This document shows, in pieces, positions 8,949 to 18,277 of a stretch of DNA of 64,000 nt. Below the pieces are notes generated by a model, which was given only the letters and a program-made list of their open reading frames with translations, ran no database searches and was not told the origin of the DNA. The stretch lies in NCBI RefSeq assembly GCF_902499175.1, contig NZ_CABVQC010000028.1, forward strand, positions 1 to 64,000, read 5' to 3'. The translations under genes and the position numbers were made by a program. Position 1 is the stretch's first letter, and each line of letters starts with the position of its first letter. The stretch comes from Burkholderia aenigmatica (GTDB lineage Bacteria; Pseudomonadota; Gammaproteobacteria; Burkholderiales; Burkholderiaceae).

Positions 8949-9383
8949 TCACATCGGCGACGGAAGCACCGACTCCCAGGTGATTTCGTAGGTCTGCGGC
9001 TGGAGCACCTTCTTCGCGTCCGGCATGATCTTGCCGCGCGACAGCACCCCATTGCTCATCGTGAATTTCTTGCTGATGCCCGCCAGCGTCACGACGCCGC
9101 TCCATGCGAGCTTGTCCTGCAGCACGCGCTCGGCCGTGATCACCGCGTCGAAGATGAGGATCGAGTTGGAGTTCGGCTGCAGCGTGATGCGCCACTTCAC
9201 GTTGTACGGCACCCAGCCGGACGACTGCTTGCCGTCGAGGCCGAGCGAGATCTCCGCCATCTCGACGTCGTCGGTGTCGAAGATGTCCTCGGCGGCATAG
9301 CCCTGAATCTGCTGCGCAACCGGGAATACCGTCTGCACGCCGAGCATGATCACGCTGTTCGCGCTGGTAATCGTTCCTGACAT
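8949..9383 (-). CDS. Tail tube protein (DUF3277)
   Basis: This 144-residue protein matches the DUF3277 family (MSGTITSANSVIMLGVQ; a segment with SNSILIFDAVITAERVLQDKL). It sits directly after the DUF3383 sheath and before the chaperone, the standard place of the tube subunit in contractile tails. Identification as tube is inference from position and beta-rich composition. Confidence 0.85.
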   Translation of the reverse strand: MSGTITSANSVIMLGVQTVFPVAQQIQGYAAEDIFDTDDVEMAEISLGLDGKQSSGWVPYNVKWRITLQPNSNSILIFDAVITAERVLQDKLAWSGVVTLAGISKKFTMSNGVLSRGKIMPDAKKVLQPQTYEITWESVLPSPM

Positions 9384-9393
9384 GATTTCTCCC

Positions 9394-10893
9394 TTACTGG
9401 ACCATCACGGAGCCGAGGTTGACCTGCTGGACCGAGCCGCCGTCCATGTACCAGAACTTGCACGGGGGCGATCCGCGCGACGCGCGGACCTGCGGCGATG
9501 CCTGCGACGCGAGCACCTGCAGATACCAGCCACGCGACGACAGCACCGTGTCGATCTTGCGGCCGGACGCCGTGTTGACCTCCTGCGCCTGCGTGCTGCT
9601 GAGCGTGACGCCCTCCTGAATCGCGCCGAAGCTGACCCCCTGCGTGATGTCGTCCATCAGCCACGATTCGATCATCGCGTCACCGACTGCGTTGTACGGC
9701 ACCGATTTCGCCTGGGTCAGCCCGGTCATGATCGAAAGTTGGAACTGGTTGTTGAGCCAGATCTGGTTGATGTACGAGTCGATCCACTCGTACTGGCCCG
9801 CGATGCTGCCGGGCGTGAAGAACGTGAACTGGTCGTTCGCCGTCGCGAACGCGCCATAGCAGTTGTAGCCGTTCGCGACGAGGTTCTGATATACGGCCGC
9901 GTCCGTCACCGTCGCCGCGAGCCCGGATTGCGACTTGAACGCCGCCGTGATGCGGCCTTCCGCCGCATTGAAGTCGATCGAGGCGATCGCGCCCATCAGG
10001 AAGGCCGCTTGGTTGACGTCCTGATAGATCGGTACGACGCCGCTCATCTCGGCCTGTTCGACGAGGTAGCCGAGCGAAGCAGTCGCGGGAACCGTGGCCG
10101 TCGGGCTCTGGTCCGTATCCCAGACCGCATACAGGTAGCGGTTATTCTGCTGCGCAGTCCACTGCGCGAACGCCATCTTCTGCGTGTTGCCTACGCCACC
10201 GTCCGGATCGAACGCGGTCATGAACGACACCCAGTTCGTCGTCACCTTCACGAGCGCTGCCATCGCGGCGGCCGGCGTCGATGCGACTGCGCCCTGCGAC
10301 GTCACTGCACCGGTTGCCTGCGTCAGGTTCAGCGACGCGGAGAGCGTGCCGCTCGCGAAGCCGATCGTCGAGGTGGCGCCCGTCGTATTGGAGCCGAACA
10401 CGAACGCGCTCGACTGGCTGTCGTACGTGACCGTCGGGCCACTCGTGAACGCGGCCGCGATGAGCTGTGCGGCGTTCGAGAAACTGGTCGCGCCGGACAG
10501 GTTGATCGAAGCTGATGTGACCGGCGTGCCGTCGACCGTGAGCGTCAGCGTGCCCGCCGGGAGTGCCTTCAATTGCGCCAGCGTCATCGACGCCAGCGAG
10601 CCACCGCGCAGATACGCATTAACCGGTGCGGTCGGATATTGCATGAAGCCGAGCGAGCCCGGTTTCACATCGGAATTATCGAATCCGCCGAAATAAACAG
10701 CAGCCAGCTGATATTCAGGCGAATTCGGCCCGTAGTAATTCGAGACAGCGTCTTTCGTCGGAAAGGTCGGAACAGCACCAATCGGCGTTCGCGAATTCGT
10801 CGTCAGGATAATCCCGACGAGATCGAGTGCCGAGCCGCCTGCACTAAGCACGCTCGGCGTTGCTGAAGCGATCAGGGATGCCGGGATCGTCAT
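9394..10893 (-). CDS. Tail sheath protein (DUF3383)
   Basis: This 499-residue protein is of the DUF3383 family, the contractile sheath of this phage type. It starts [17 protein letters not shown], carries Thr/Ser-rich beta segments in the middle, and ends in a C-terminal domain with [20 protein letters not shown]. It makes the window a clear myovirus. The first 75 codons are AT-richer than the rest, forming a composition island shared with the end of the preceding gene. Confidence 0.9.
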   Translation of the reverse strand: MTIPASLIASATPSVLSAGGSALDLVGIILTTNSRTPIGAVPTFPTKDAVSNYYGPNSPEYQLAAVYFGGFDNSDVKPGSLGFMQYPTAPVNAYLRGGSLASMTLAQLKALPAGTLTLTVDGTPVTSASINLSGATSFSNAAQLIAAAFTSGPTVTYDSQSSAFVFGSNTTGATSTIGFASGTLSASLNLTQATGAVTSQGAVASTPAAAMAALVKVTTNWVSFMTAFDPDGGVGNTQKMAFAQWTAQQNNRYLYAVWDTDQSPTATVPATASLGYLVEQAEMSGVVPIYQDVNQAAFLMGAIASIDFNAAEGRITAAFKSQSGLAATVTDAAVYQNLVANGYNCYGAFATANDQFTFFTPGSIAGQYEWIDSYINQIWLNNQFQLSIMTGLTQAKSVPYNAVGDAMIESWLMDDITQGVSFGAIQEGVTLSSTQAQEVNTASGRKIDTVLSSRGWYLQVLASQASPQVRASRGSPPCKFWYMDGGSVQQVNLGSVMVQ

Positions 10894-10896
10894 GTC

Positions 10897-11448
10897 TTAT
10901 GCTCCGGGAGGATAAACCGCGTCGACGCTGACGATCTGGGGTGTAACATCGTCGGCAAAATCCTGCGGCGTTTGCGTGATTGGATTGTATTGCAATGCAA
11001 GTTCAATTATCCAACGCTGCTCAAACTGATTTTCCCCATTAATAAACGGCATTTGGCGGGGAATTTCGCAATAAAGCGGTTGAATATCTTGATTAACGGT
11101 GGCGAATTGAATGCAGGCATATTCGTCACGAAACAGCGTCGAAATGATCGCCGCGTTGTCGCCCGAGTTCGGGCCGTGCACGTTCAGCTGGAGGCGCGCC
11201 TCGATCGCCTGCATCGAGTTGCGCGTGCCAGGCGCGCCGCCGGCGCCCGGGTCGGTGTAGTCGTCGACGTTCGTCGCGATGCGGGGCAACGCGATCGAGT
11301 TCATCGTCACGAAGTCCGGGCCGACCGGCTCGCCAACGTCGTTGTCCTGCGCTTTCACGACCTCGATGCCTGCCGGCAGGATGCCGAGCAGGAACGTGCG
11401 CAGCGCGGCAAAGACCTGCGATTCAGTAATGGAGATCGTCGCGGCCAT
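10897..11448 (-). CDS. Neck/tail terminator protein, gp12-like
   Basis: This 183-residue protein resembles the phage neck terminator gp12-like family (LIC_12616 type), with the segments SITESQVFAALRTFLLGILP and FINGENQFEQRWIIELALQ. It should cap the tail at the head-proximal end. The last 45 codons (about 10960-11110) are markedly AT-rich compared with the rest. Confidence 0.75.
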   Translation of the reverse strand: MAATISITESQVFAALRTFLLGILPAGIEVVKAQDNDVGEPVGPDFVTMNSIALPRIATNVDDYTDPGAGGAPGTRNSMQAIEARLQLNVHGPNSGDNAAIISTLFRDEYACIQFATVNQDIQPLYCEIPRQMPFINGENQFEQRWIIELALQYNPITQTPQDFADDVTPQIVSVDAVYPPGA

Positions 11449-11451
11449 TGG

Positions 11452-11850
11452 TCAGCTCATCTGCAGTTGGATTGCGAGCGAGCACCAGTCAGGCCACGTC
11501 TCGAGCACCTGCACGACGAGCCACGTCGTGCCCTGCAGCGTCGTGGGCACCGGCGCGGCGGCCGCGAACTGGAATCGATCGCCGCCCTGATTGCCTGGCC
11601 GATAGACACCGCGCCAGTCGCCGTTCAGATAGACCTTGCGCAGCACGCCGGTGATGTTCAGGCCGTCGAGGTGCTGGATTTCCTTCGCCGACAGCGCCTG
11701 CACCTGGACGGTCTGCGGCGACGCGTTGTAGTGCGGAGTGCGGCCGCCATCGGCCGCCGTGTCGTAGGTGCCCGCGCTCTGCTGCAGCGTCACGGGCACG
11801 AAGGGGTTCACGGTGCCGATCACGCCGGACACGAGGCCGTGCAGGTTCAT
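11452..11850 (-). CDS. Head-tail connector/neck protein
   Basis: This 132-residue protein starts at ATG 11850 (MNLHGLVSGVIGTVNPF); the longer frame to 11979 is shadow. It lies between an HK97 gp10-like protein and the tail terminator, so it probably belongs to the neck. The segment HLDGLNITGVLRKVYLNGDWRG resembles beta-barrel stoppers. The function is inferred from position only. Confidence 0.6.
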   Translation of the reverse strand: MNLHGLVSGVIGTVNPFVPVTLQQSAGTYDTAADGGRTPHYNASPQTVQVQALSAKEIQHLDGLNITGVLRKVYLNGDWRGVYRPGNQGGDRFQFAAAAPVPTTLQGTTWLVVQVLETWPDWCSLAIQLQMS

Positions 11851-12308
11851 TCGGTGGGCGCTCCGTCGACGATGTCGTATGCGACCGCGTGCTGCATCGG
11901 CGCTGCGGCCGAGCCGCGCAGCGGGCCGTCGAAGCCCTTCTTCGCGATCGTGGATTCGGCGTTCGGCGGATCGCTCCATGCGCCGATAGTCGCCTGAATG
12001 TCGACGACGGCCGCCTCGCCTGCCATGCGCAGCGCCGCGTCGAAGTTGCCGCCGTTGCGCTGGAGGGTCACGCCGACGATCTTCGCCCAGCGCGCAGCCT
12101 TCGCAATGGCGGTGGTGCGAAATGCAGGGCGCGGCGGAATGTCGTCGGTGCCGTATTCGTTCCAGAAGCCGACCAGTGCTGTCGGTGTGCCGTCAGGCTC
12201 GGTCGAGCCTTCCAGCAGGCCGGCGCGCATGGTCTTTGTGGCGCCGTCGAGGTATCGCGCGAGCGCGGCGTCGAGCTTGCCGCCGCCGGCGACCTTAACG
12301 GCACACAT
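11847..12308 (-). CDS. HK97 gp10-like neck protein
   Basis: This 153-residue protein starts at ATG 12308 (MCAVKVAGGGKLDAAL). Features include a helix like LDAALARYLDGATKTMRAGLLEG, the phrase GFWNEYGTDDIPPRPAFR, and a C-terminal region with IQATIGAWSDPP. The G-(x)-EYGT..IPPRPF pattern is typical of the gp10/Mu gpG type of head-tail joining proteins. It overlaps both neighbours. Confidence 0.8.
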   Translation of the reverse strand: MCAVKVAGGGKLDAALARYLDGATKTMRAGLLEGSTEPDGTPTALVGFWNEYGTDDIPPRPAFRTTAIAKAARWAKIVGVTLQRNGGNFDAALRMAGEAAVVDIQATIGAWSDPPNAESTIAKKGFDGPLRGSAAAPMQHAVAYDIVDGAPTE

Positions 12309-12714
12309 GCGGCGCGGGGAAGTAACGGAAGGATCGGAACGGCAGCACCATCTGCCAGAACGTGAGCCCGTACTGGCTCTGCGCCCAGAACTCGGCATTC
12401 TTCGATTGCACCTGCGCGAACGAGGCGTTCACAGTGCCTTCGCCGGCCGACGTCATCTGGCCGACGACGGCCGCGCTCGAACCGTCGCCGGCGCCCGCGC
12501 GGCCCATCAGAAAGGCGACGTGCGCGGTGATGAGGTTCAGCAGCTGCGCGCGCACGGTGAGATCCTGCACGATCGACGCGGGCGAGTTGTTCAGGAAGAT
12601 ACCGGCCATAGCGAAATAGCCGGTCAGGAGGCCGTCGCTCACGCCCGTAAAAGCGGGAAAAGCCGCCCTGAAGGCGGCCGGGTCGAAAGCGACGACACCC
12701 GTCGGCGTGCTCAT
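12295..12714 (-). CDS. Head-tail adaptor (DUF4054)
   Basis: This 139-residue protein matches DUF4054, with an opening of FDPAAFRAAFPAFTGVSDG and then a helix with QDLTVRAQLLNLITAHVAFL. Proteins of this family act as the adaptor below the portal. It overlaps the capsid-side gene by four bases. Confidence 0.85.
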   Translation of the reverse strand: MSTPTGVVAFDPAAFRAAFPAFTGVSDGLLTGYFAMAGIFLNNSPASIVQDLTVRAQLLNLITAHVAFLMGRAGAGDGSSAAVVGQMTSAGEGTVNASFAQVQSKNAEFWAQSQYGLTFWQMVLPFRSFRYFPAPHVCR

Positions 12715-13121
12715 TCGGCTGCCGGCTTGCCGCTAGCGGTACCGTCACCGGAACGGTCTTCCGGATGTGCGTCCGGGTTGTACGCCTCGAAGCCCGTCTT
12801 CTCGCGCTCTAGCTCGCGCGACTGCGCCTCGCCCGATCGGTCGTCCTTCGCCACGAAGACATGCTTGTTCACGTGCGCATCCGACTTGCCGTGGTCCTTC
12901 ACGATCTGTTCCCAGTCGTCGGCATTGACCAGCGTGACGCCGTAGCCGAAAACCGTGTCGCGCCCCGGCATGCCGCTCACCTGCAGCGGGGAACGCACGT
13001 CGCCGTAGAAGCCATTGAGCTTCACGCGCCGGTCGCCCGGCAACAGGTACTGGATGCCGTTCGGGAGCTTGCAGAACACCTTGACCGGCTTGCTGACCTT
13101 CTGTTCTTGGATTTCCGGCAT
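12711..13121 (-). CDS. Small structural protein between capsid and adaptor
   Basis: This 136-residue protein starts at ATG 13121 (MPEIQEQKVSKPVKVFCKL); the frame upstream is capsid shadow. The first 85 residues look like a compact beta domain (LPNGIQYLLPGDRRVKLNG), and the rest is a charged disordered tail. I do not recognise the family. Its place suggests a minor head or connector component. Confidence 0.65.
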   Translation of the reverse strand: MPEIQEQKVSKPVKVFCKLPNGIQYLLPGDRRVKLNGFYGDVRSPLQVSGMPGRDTVFGYGVTLVNADDWEQIVKDHGKSDAHVNKHVFVAKDDRSGEAQSRELEREKTGFEAYNPDAHPEDRSGDGTASGKPAAE

Positions 13122-13122
13122 G

Positions 13123-14133
13123 TCAGACCCCCAGCATCTGAGCGATGAAGTTCGGGCGGTACAGGATCGCGCCCCACGAATGCCCCGACTTCTTCTCGGA
13201 GTACGACGATTCGTGCCGCACGACACCGTGCGCACGCAGGCGCTCCGCATAGCCGAGTTCGCCGGTCACCTGGCCTTCGATCTCGACGGCGATCATCTGC
13301 ACGAGATTGCCCGAGCTGGTCGCGAATTCCGGCAGCGTCTCGATCGACATGTTCGGGTAGGCCAGCTTCAGCCGATCCTTCAGCACCTGGCCGTACGAGT
13401 TCTGCTTCGTCAGGTACTGCGAGACGACCGTCGCGATCCCGACGCGCACCTCGGTCTCGGTATCGATCAGGCCGTTGCCCAGAGCGATCAGCTCGGCCCA
13501 GAGGGCAACGAAGTCGTTGTAGATCTCGTCCGACGTCTTCAGCGCCCACGTGTTGCCAGCCACGCCCGTGGTCGGCGCGATCGGCGCGGTCAGTGCCGGG
13601 TCGTTCATCAGGCCGTAGTTCTGCAGGCCGGCGACGCCGAACAGGTTGATCGAGTTTTCCTTCTTGCGCAGGATCAGCGCCGATGCGATCTGCTGGCGGC
13701 CAGCGTAGTCGAGGCGCGCCTTCGCGGCCACGGCCATCTGCTTGTCGCCCCACTGCGTGCTCGTCTGGAAGCCGTAGCTCTGACGCTGCGGGAATGCGGC
13801 GTTGTGGCTCGACTGCCCGTTGCCGCTGTAGTCGCCGTACGTCGCCGTTTCACCGGTGCTTTCCGTCACCATGAACGTCGTGGTGTTCGTCGCCCAGTCG
13901 CCCTTCTGCACGGCGCGGTAGAGCGTTTCGGACTTCATCGGCGCGAACAGCACCTCGATCACCTTCGGATCGAAGTAGTTCGTCAGCATCGCGGGGATAC
14001 CGTTGTTCGGCTGCGTGACGAGCGGGCCGGCGGCGTCCATCGCGGCGATGACCTTCGCGCGCGTCGGATCGTCGAGCAGCTCGGCACCGGCCGGCAGGTG
14101 GACGCCATACTGGGAAAGGAGAGCGAGATTCAT
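13123..14133 (-). CDS. Major capsid protein (DUF2184)
   Basis: This 336-residue protein belongs to the DUF2184 major capsid group (HK97 fold). Segments include FAPMKSETLYRAVQKGDWATN, WGDKQMAVAAKARLDYAGRQ and the C-terminal GHSWGAILYRPNFIAQMLGV. I chose the ATG at 14133, which overlaps the cement gene's stop by an ATGA junction; a GTG at 14148 is the longer alternative. Confidence 0.9.
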   Translation of the reverse strand: MNLALLSQYGVHLPAGAELLDDPTRAKVIAAMDAAGPLVTQPNNGIPAMLTNYFDPKVIEVLFAPMKSETLYRAVQKGDWATNTTTFMVTESTGETATYGDYSGNGQSSHNAAFPQRQSYGFQTSTQWGDKQMAVAAKARLDYAGRQQIASALILRKKENSINLFGVAGLQNYGLMNDPALTAPIAPTTGVAGNTWALKTSDEIYNDFVALWAELIALGNGLIDTETEVRVGIATVVSQYLTKQNSYGQVLKDRLKLAYPNMSIETLPEFATSSGNLVQMIAVEIEGQVTGELGYAERLRAHGVVRHESSYSEKKSGHSWGAILYRPNFIAQMLGV

Positions 14134-14606
14134 GCGAGTTGGCTCCACGTCGAAATCTTGATGACCGCGCCGGCCGCGCCGCCACGGGTGACCACGTACG
14201 CCGTTTCGATAGCGCCCGTGATCGTCGCGCCGGCCGCGCCGAACTGCAGCGTGCCGTCAGCGAGCGTCGCGAACACCTTCTGGCCCAGCGTCGCGGCGTT
14301 CGCCGCAGACTTCGCGAACCACTCGCCGCGTTCGGCGATCTGGACAGCGAAGCCCTGCGGCACCTGCATGCTCGTTTCCTGCAGGTAGTTCGGGATGATC
14401 CCGACCTGATCAGTGACAGCGAAGCCGAGCGGCTTGCCGGTGCCGGTGTTCTGCACCTGGTTGTCGGTATCGGTGCCCGGCCACACGAAGGCGGCGACGT
14501 TCACCGAGTTTTGCGCGATGCGCGAGATCACCGAGATCGGGTTCATCGAAGCACGCGTGCCCGGCACGCCGACTTCGGGCTGGAGGTTGACGGAATTCGG
14601 GAACAT
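14130..14606 (-). CDS. Structural cement protein
   Basis: This 158-residue protein shows the pattern of phage cement/decoration proteins of the Gp24 group: a start like MFPNSVNLQPEVGVPGTRAS, a central region with MQVPQGFAVQIAERGEWFAKS, and a beta C-terminus. It lies just before the capsid gene, as in related phages, and should trimerise on the capsid surface. Confidence 0.82.
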   Translation of the reverse strand: MFPNSVNLQPEVGVPGTRASMNPISVISRIAQNSVNVAAFVWPGTDTDNQVQNTGTGKPLGFAVTDQVGIIPNYLQETSMQVPQGFAVQIAERGEWFAKSAANAATLGQKVFATLADGTLQFGAAGATITGAIETAYVVTRGGAAGAVIKISTWSQLA

Positions 14607-14618
14607 GTTGTGCCGCCC

Positions 14619-15842
14619 TTACGCGTGGTGAATGTTCTTGAGCGCCGGGAAGGTCGTGAGCAGGTCGCTCGCGGCCTTCGCGTCGTTCGCGGTTTGGACC
14701 GGCGCGCCGGCCTTCTCGATCATCACGTCGACGATGCCCGCGTACGCAACCTTCTCGTGCTTCGTCGGGTCCATGCCGCCGACCTTCAGCGCGTGCGCGA
14801 AAATGTCCTCGGCCGAGTCGAACGCCATCGCGTCGATGCGGCCGGTGATCGGCTCGACGCGCTGCGCGGCGCGGAAGCGGCCCTCGATCGAGGTGCGCGC
14901 GCCGTTGGCGGCTGCCTGGATCTTCGCGTCCATGGCCGAGGCGTTCTTCGCCTCCTCGGCCTTTTTCGCTTCCTCGGCCCGCTTCTCGGCCTCGTCTTGA
15001 GCAGCCTTCTTCGCGTCGTCGTCTTCGTCGGCTGCGCCGGCGGCCTTGCCCTCGAACTTCGCGAGCAGCTTCTTCAGCAGGTCCGCGATCTCGGCGTTGC
15101 CGTCGTCGACTGCGGCGGCCGGCTCGCCGAGCGCCTGCACCTCTTCGAGGGCTTCCTCGAGCGCTTCTTCGACGCCCGCGGTGTCGATGCCCTCGTCCAT
15201 CGCGACTTTCAGCTTCGGGAGCCGGGCCTTCAGCGCGGCCAGTTGCTTCGGATTCAGCTTCACGTTTCGTACCTTTTTGGGAGGTTGAATTTGGGAATCC
15301 GCAACCAGCACTTTGTGACCGGCGCGCCCTTCTCGAACAGTGGCAACGTGATTTCCGATAATGTCCGTCATCACGATGTCGTAATGCGCGCCATTATAGG
15401 TTCCACTTTTTAAAACGGCGGTATATCGGTAGGAACTGGAAAGCTCGCGCTGCTCATCGCTTTCGATTTTCTCGATATATTCGGCATCCCAGAAAGCCAG
15501 ATCATTGGTCAGATATTCACCGTCGAACGACGCATTCGAACCGGTTGTCCCGATAATCAGGTCTTTTTCCGGCGATGCCGCGCTGACGTGCTTGTGCACA
15601 GCGAGGACCGGAAGGTTGTTGAACGTCGCCGCAGCCTTCTCAAGCTCCTCCGGCGGCCGGAAGACGTTGTAGACCCGATCGGGATCGAGGCCGAGCTCCT
15701 CGCCGCCGACGATCTCGCGCCCCCAGTATGGATTCACGTCGGCCTTCGAGATTCGACTGATCGAAACTCGCATGCGACCGTCTTTATCGAAACTCCGCAC
15801 CGTCGCCTTATCAAAAGCGAGGATAATCTCGTCTTTATTCAT
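14619..15842 (-). CDS. Prohead protease/scaffold (DUF2213)
   Basis: This 407-residue protein has an N-terminal DUF2213 protease-like domain (about 1-190; segments VFRPPEELEKAAATFNNLP and SSSYRYTAVLKSG). A Glu/Ala/Lys-rich helical scaffold follows at about 215-320, with a tail ending FPALKNIHHA. A fused protease-scaffold fits a self-consuming prohead core. Three in-frame ATGs lie close together (15851, 15848, 15842); I chose the last (MNKDEIILAF), with low certainty. Confidence 0.82.
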   Translation of the reverse strand: MNKDEIILAFDKATVRSFDKDGRMRVSISRISKADVNPYWGREIVGGEELGLDPDRVYNVFRPPEELEKAAATFNNLPVLAVHKHVSAASPEKDLIIGTTGSNASFDGEYLTNDLAFWDAEYIEKIESDEQRELSSSYRYTAVLKSGTYNGAHYDIVMTDIIGNHVATVREGRAGHKVLVADSQIQPPKKVRNVKLNPKQLAALKARLPKLKVAMDEGIDTAGVEEALEEALEEVQALGEPAAAVDDGNAEIADLLKKLLAKFEGKAAGAADEDDDAKKAAQDEAEKRAEEAKKAEEAKNASAMDAKIQAAANGARTSIEGRFRAAQRVEPITGRIDAMAFDSAEDIFAHALKVGGMDPTKHEKVAYAGIVDVMIEKAGAPVQTANDAKAASDLLTTFPALKNIHHA

Positions 15843-16644
15843 CTTCATCATCAACACCCGGAATAATCGGCGCGGCCACGCAGCCGCAATTCGGCTCCTC
15901 GCCGGGGAAAATATATTCGCCGTCGATTTCAAGACCCTTCGATAAATCGAAAATCTTTCCATGCACGGCGACATGCGAATGGCGAGGGTTCTTGCCGCCG
16001 CCAAGGTGCAGCCAGCGCGCCTTCGTGATGCCCATGCCGAGCTGGCGGGCGCGCGCCATCTGCGCCGTCGCCTTGTTGTTCTGGTCGGTGGCAATGAACG
16101 TCGCGCGCCGCCGCGTGATGCCGTAGCGCTCCTGCAGCTGGTCGGTCAGGTATTTCAGGTCGCGGCCCGCCGTGACGCTGCGCATCACGATGCCCTCGAC
16201 CTCTGTCGCGTATTCGGACTGGATCGAGCGGATCAGCGAGACGTTCTGCTGGATCGACGCCTGCATGACGGTGTTCGACACGAGCGTGTCCTTCACCGAG
16301 ACCGACATGCCCGTCAAGGCGACGGCGGCCTGCCTCGTGGCGTTCGTCGCGTGCCGGTCGACCTGGGCGATGAAGCGCCGCGCGAGATCCGGCGCGCGGG
16401 TCGCGAACATCTTGCGCCACTGTGAGGCGCGACGCGTGAGCTGCGCCGCGAGGTCGGCGGCCGGCGACGCATCGATCGCGATCTCGGCTGCTCGGTCGCG
16501 GTACGTGGCGCGCAGCCAGTACAGCGTCGAGCGGTGCATCTCATCGACGAGGCGTTCGAGCGCGCGCTGGTAGGTGATGCGCACCGCGGCGCTCGGGCGC
16601 GCCGGCCGCATTTCGCCCTTCGCTTTCGGTGCGCGCGCCGGCAT
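15835..16644 (-). CDS. Mu F-like head morphogenesis protein
   Basis: This 269-residue protein carries the Mu gpF C-terminal motif: RHSHVAVHGKIFDLSKG followed by FPGEEPNCGC. An upstream segment, YGITRRRATFIATDQNNK, is also family typical. It is a minor head protein needed for assembly and probably ejected with DNA. Its start overlaps the portal stop by an ATGA junction. Confidence 0.88.
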   Translation of the reverse strand: MPARAPKAKGEMRPARPSAAVRITYQRALERLVDEMHRSTLYWLRATYRDRAAEIAIDASPAADLAAQLTRRASQWRKMFATRAPDLARRFIAQVDRHATNATRQAAVALTGMSVSVKDTLVSNTVMQASIQQNVSLIRSIQSEYATEVEGIVMRSVTAGRDLKYLTDQLQERYGITRRRATFIATDQNNKATAQMARARQLGMGITKARWLHLGGGKNPRHSHVAVHGKIFDLSKGLEIDGEYIFPGEEPNCGCVAAPIIPGVDDEDE

Positions 16645-18260
16645 CAGGACACCGCGCCGGCGCTATCGGTATCGCGCTCCTCGCCGTCGTCCAGCCCCTC
16701 GTCGACGTCGGGCCGCTCCGGCATCTTGTCGACGTCGATCGAGTCGTACCCGCTGTCCGGATCGCTCGCAAGGCGCGTGCGCTCTTCTTCGGGGCTGAGC
16801 ACGCCGCGGTCGCAGTAGATCGCAAACGTATCGGCGTTCGCTTTGCGGTTGGTCGCCTTCTCGGCTTCCGACTGCTCGTGCAGCGGCACGAACCGATGCG
16901 TCAGGTCGTCGTCGATCGTGCCGTTCTCGGACAGTTGGATGATCTTGATCGCGCGGTCAAGGTTGTCGGCGAACACGATCTGCTGCTGGCTCGACACATG
17001 GTCGTACCAGTTCGCTTCGTCGTACTCGCCGGTCGAGTTGAACCCCTTCGGCGAGATCCCGAGCAGCTTCACCGCCGGCGTGCGGCTGATGGCCGCGAGC
17101 AGTTCCATCTGCTGCGAGACGAGGTCGGCGAGGCCGGAAAGCGGCGTGTTGACCTGGACGAAGTCCTCGCTATCTTTGTCGAGCGCCATCAGACCATCGT
17201 TCGCGCCGAGCAGCGACCACATCAGCGCGCGCGCCTTCAGCGACGCCGCGTCCTCGTAGCCGCCGCCGTTCAGCAGTTGGCTCATGTCGGTCTTCAGGAT
17301 CGACGTGCTGAACCGCTTCACGAGCTTCGCGACCGCGATGCGCACGGTGTCGAATCGGTCGACGTAGTCGAGCGCCATCTGCGCAAGCGGAATGCCGAAG
17401 AAGTTGTAGGCCGGCTTGAGCAGCACAGGCGGCTCGTTCTGCGTGAAGTGCAGCAGGCGCGACGCGTGCACCTTGCGGCCCTGCACGAGCCACGCGTCGG
17501 GACGGTAGTAACTTTCCTCGAGCGGGTTGTCCGCGTTGTACGGTGCCGGATAACAGTTGATCGCCTCGATCAGCCGGAAACCCTTGAACGATCCTTTCTG
17601 GATCTTCGCGCTATCGAGCGTGAGTGGCGTCTCGATCTCGGCCATACCGGCGGACGTGCGCGTCTTGTCGCCCATGTCGATGAAGAGCATGCAGCCACCG
17701 AAATAGCCGGTCTTCTTCATCGACCGGTTGAAGTACTTCTTCAGATGGTATTTCTCGGTCGCGGCCTGCAATGCCTTCACGCGCTCCGCGTCCGATTCCT
17801 CGCTGCCTTGGCCGCTGAACTCGATCCACTTCCGCGTCATCTCGTCGGCCAGGGTCTCGACCATCGCGCGGATGAGCGGGTGCTGCGAGAGCAGCGATAG
17901 CGCGGCGTAGCCGATGAAGTCGACGCCCTGCATCTGGTTGAAGCCGGTGCATGTGCCGAGCACGCCCGCGAGGTTGTCGCAAACCGAGTCCATCGCCACT
18001 TCAGGCGCGCCGGCACCCGCGGGCACGGTGCCAGGCGCGACCTTCGGCGGCTTGAACTTCGCTTTCCAATCGATCGCGCCGCCGGCCGCACTGTCCTGCG
18101 CGGCGAGCTGCTCGATCACGGTCGGGTTGATCTTCACGCCGCGCCGCGGCCCTTCGAGTGCCGGCCATTGCGGCTCGACGCGGGGCGCAGCGGGGAGCGC
18201 GGCCGGCGCCGGCGGAACGAGCGGCGCGCCGCCGAGGATGGTTCGGATTTTCTGGAGCAT
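16644..18260 (-). CDS. Portal protein (DUF1073)
   Basis: This 538-residue protein matches the DUF1073 anti-CBASS/portal-like family used as portal in this phage type. A low-complexity Pro/Ala N-terminus (1-65) precedes the core, which has YFGGCMLFIDMGDKT and segments with LGISPKGFNSTGEYDEANWYD. It forms the dodecameric DNA channel and lies between the Ala-rich protein and the F-like gene. Confidence 0.88.
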   Translation of the reverse strand: MLQKIRTILGGAPLVPPAPAALPAAPRVEPQWPALEGPRRGVKINPTVIEQLAAQDSAAGGAIDWKAKFKPPKVAPGTVPAGAGAPEVAMDSVCDNLAGVLGTCTGFNQMQGVDFIGYAALSLLSQHPLIRAMVETLADEMTRKWIEFSGQGSEESDAERVKALQAATEKYHLKKYFNRSMKKTGYFGGCMLFIDMGDKTRTSAGMAEIETPLTLDSAKIQKGSFKGFRLIEAINCYPAPYNADNPLEESYYRPDAWLVQGRKVHASRLLHFTQNEPPVLLKPAYNFFGIPLAQMALDYVDRFDTVRIAVAKLVKRFSTSILKTDMSQLLNGGGYEDAASLKARALMWSLLGANDGLMALDKDSEDFVQVNTPLSGLADLVSQQMELLAAISRTPAVKLLGISPKGFNSTGEYDEANWYDHVSSQQQIVFADNLDRAIKIIQLSENGTIDDDLTHRFVPLHEQSEAEKATNRKANADTFAIYCDRGVLSPEEERTRLASDPDSGYDSIDVDKMPERPDVDEGLDDGEERDTDSAGAVS

Positions 18261-18277
18261 GCGCGCCGCCTGGTGGG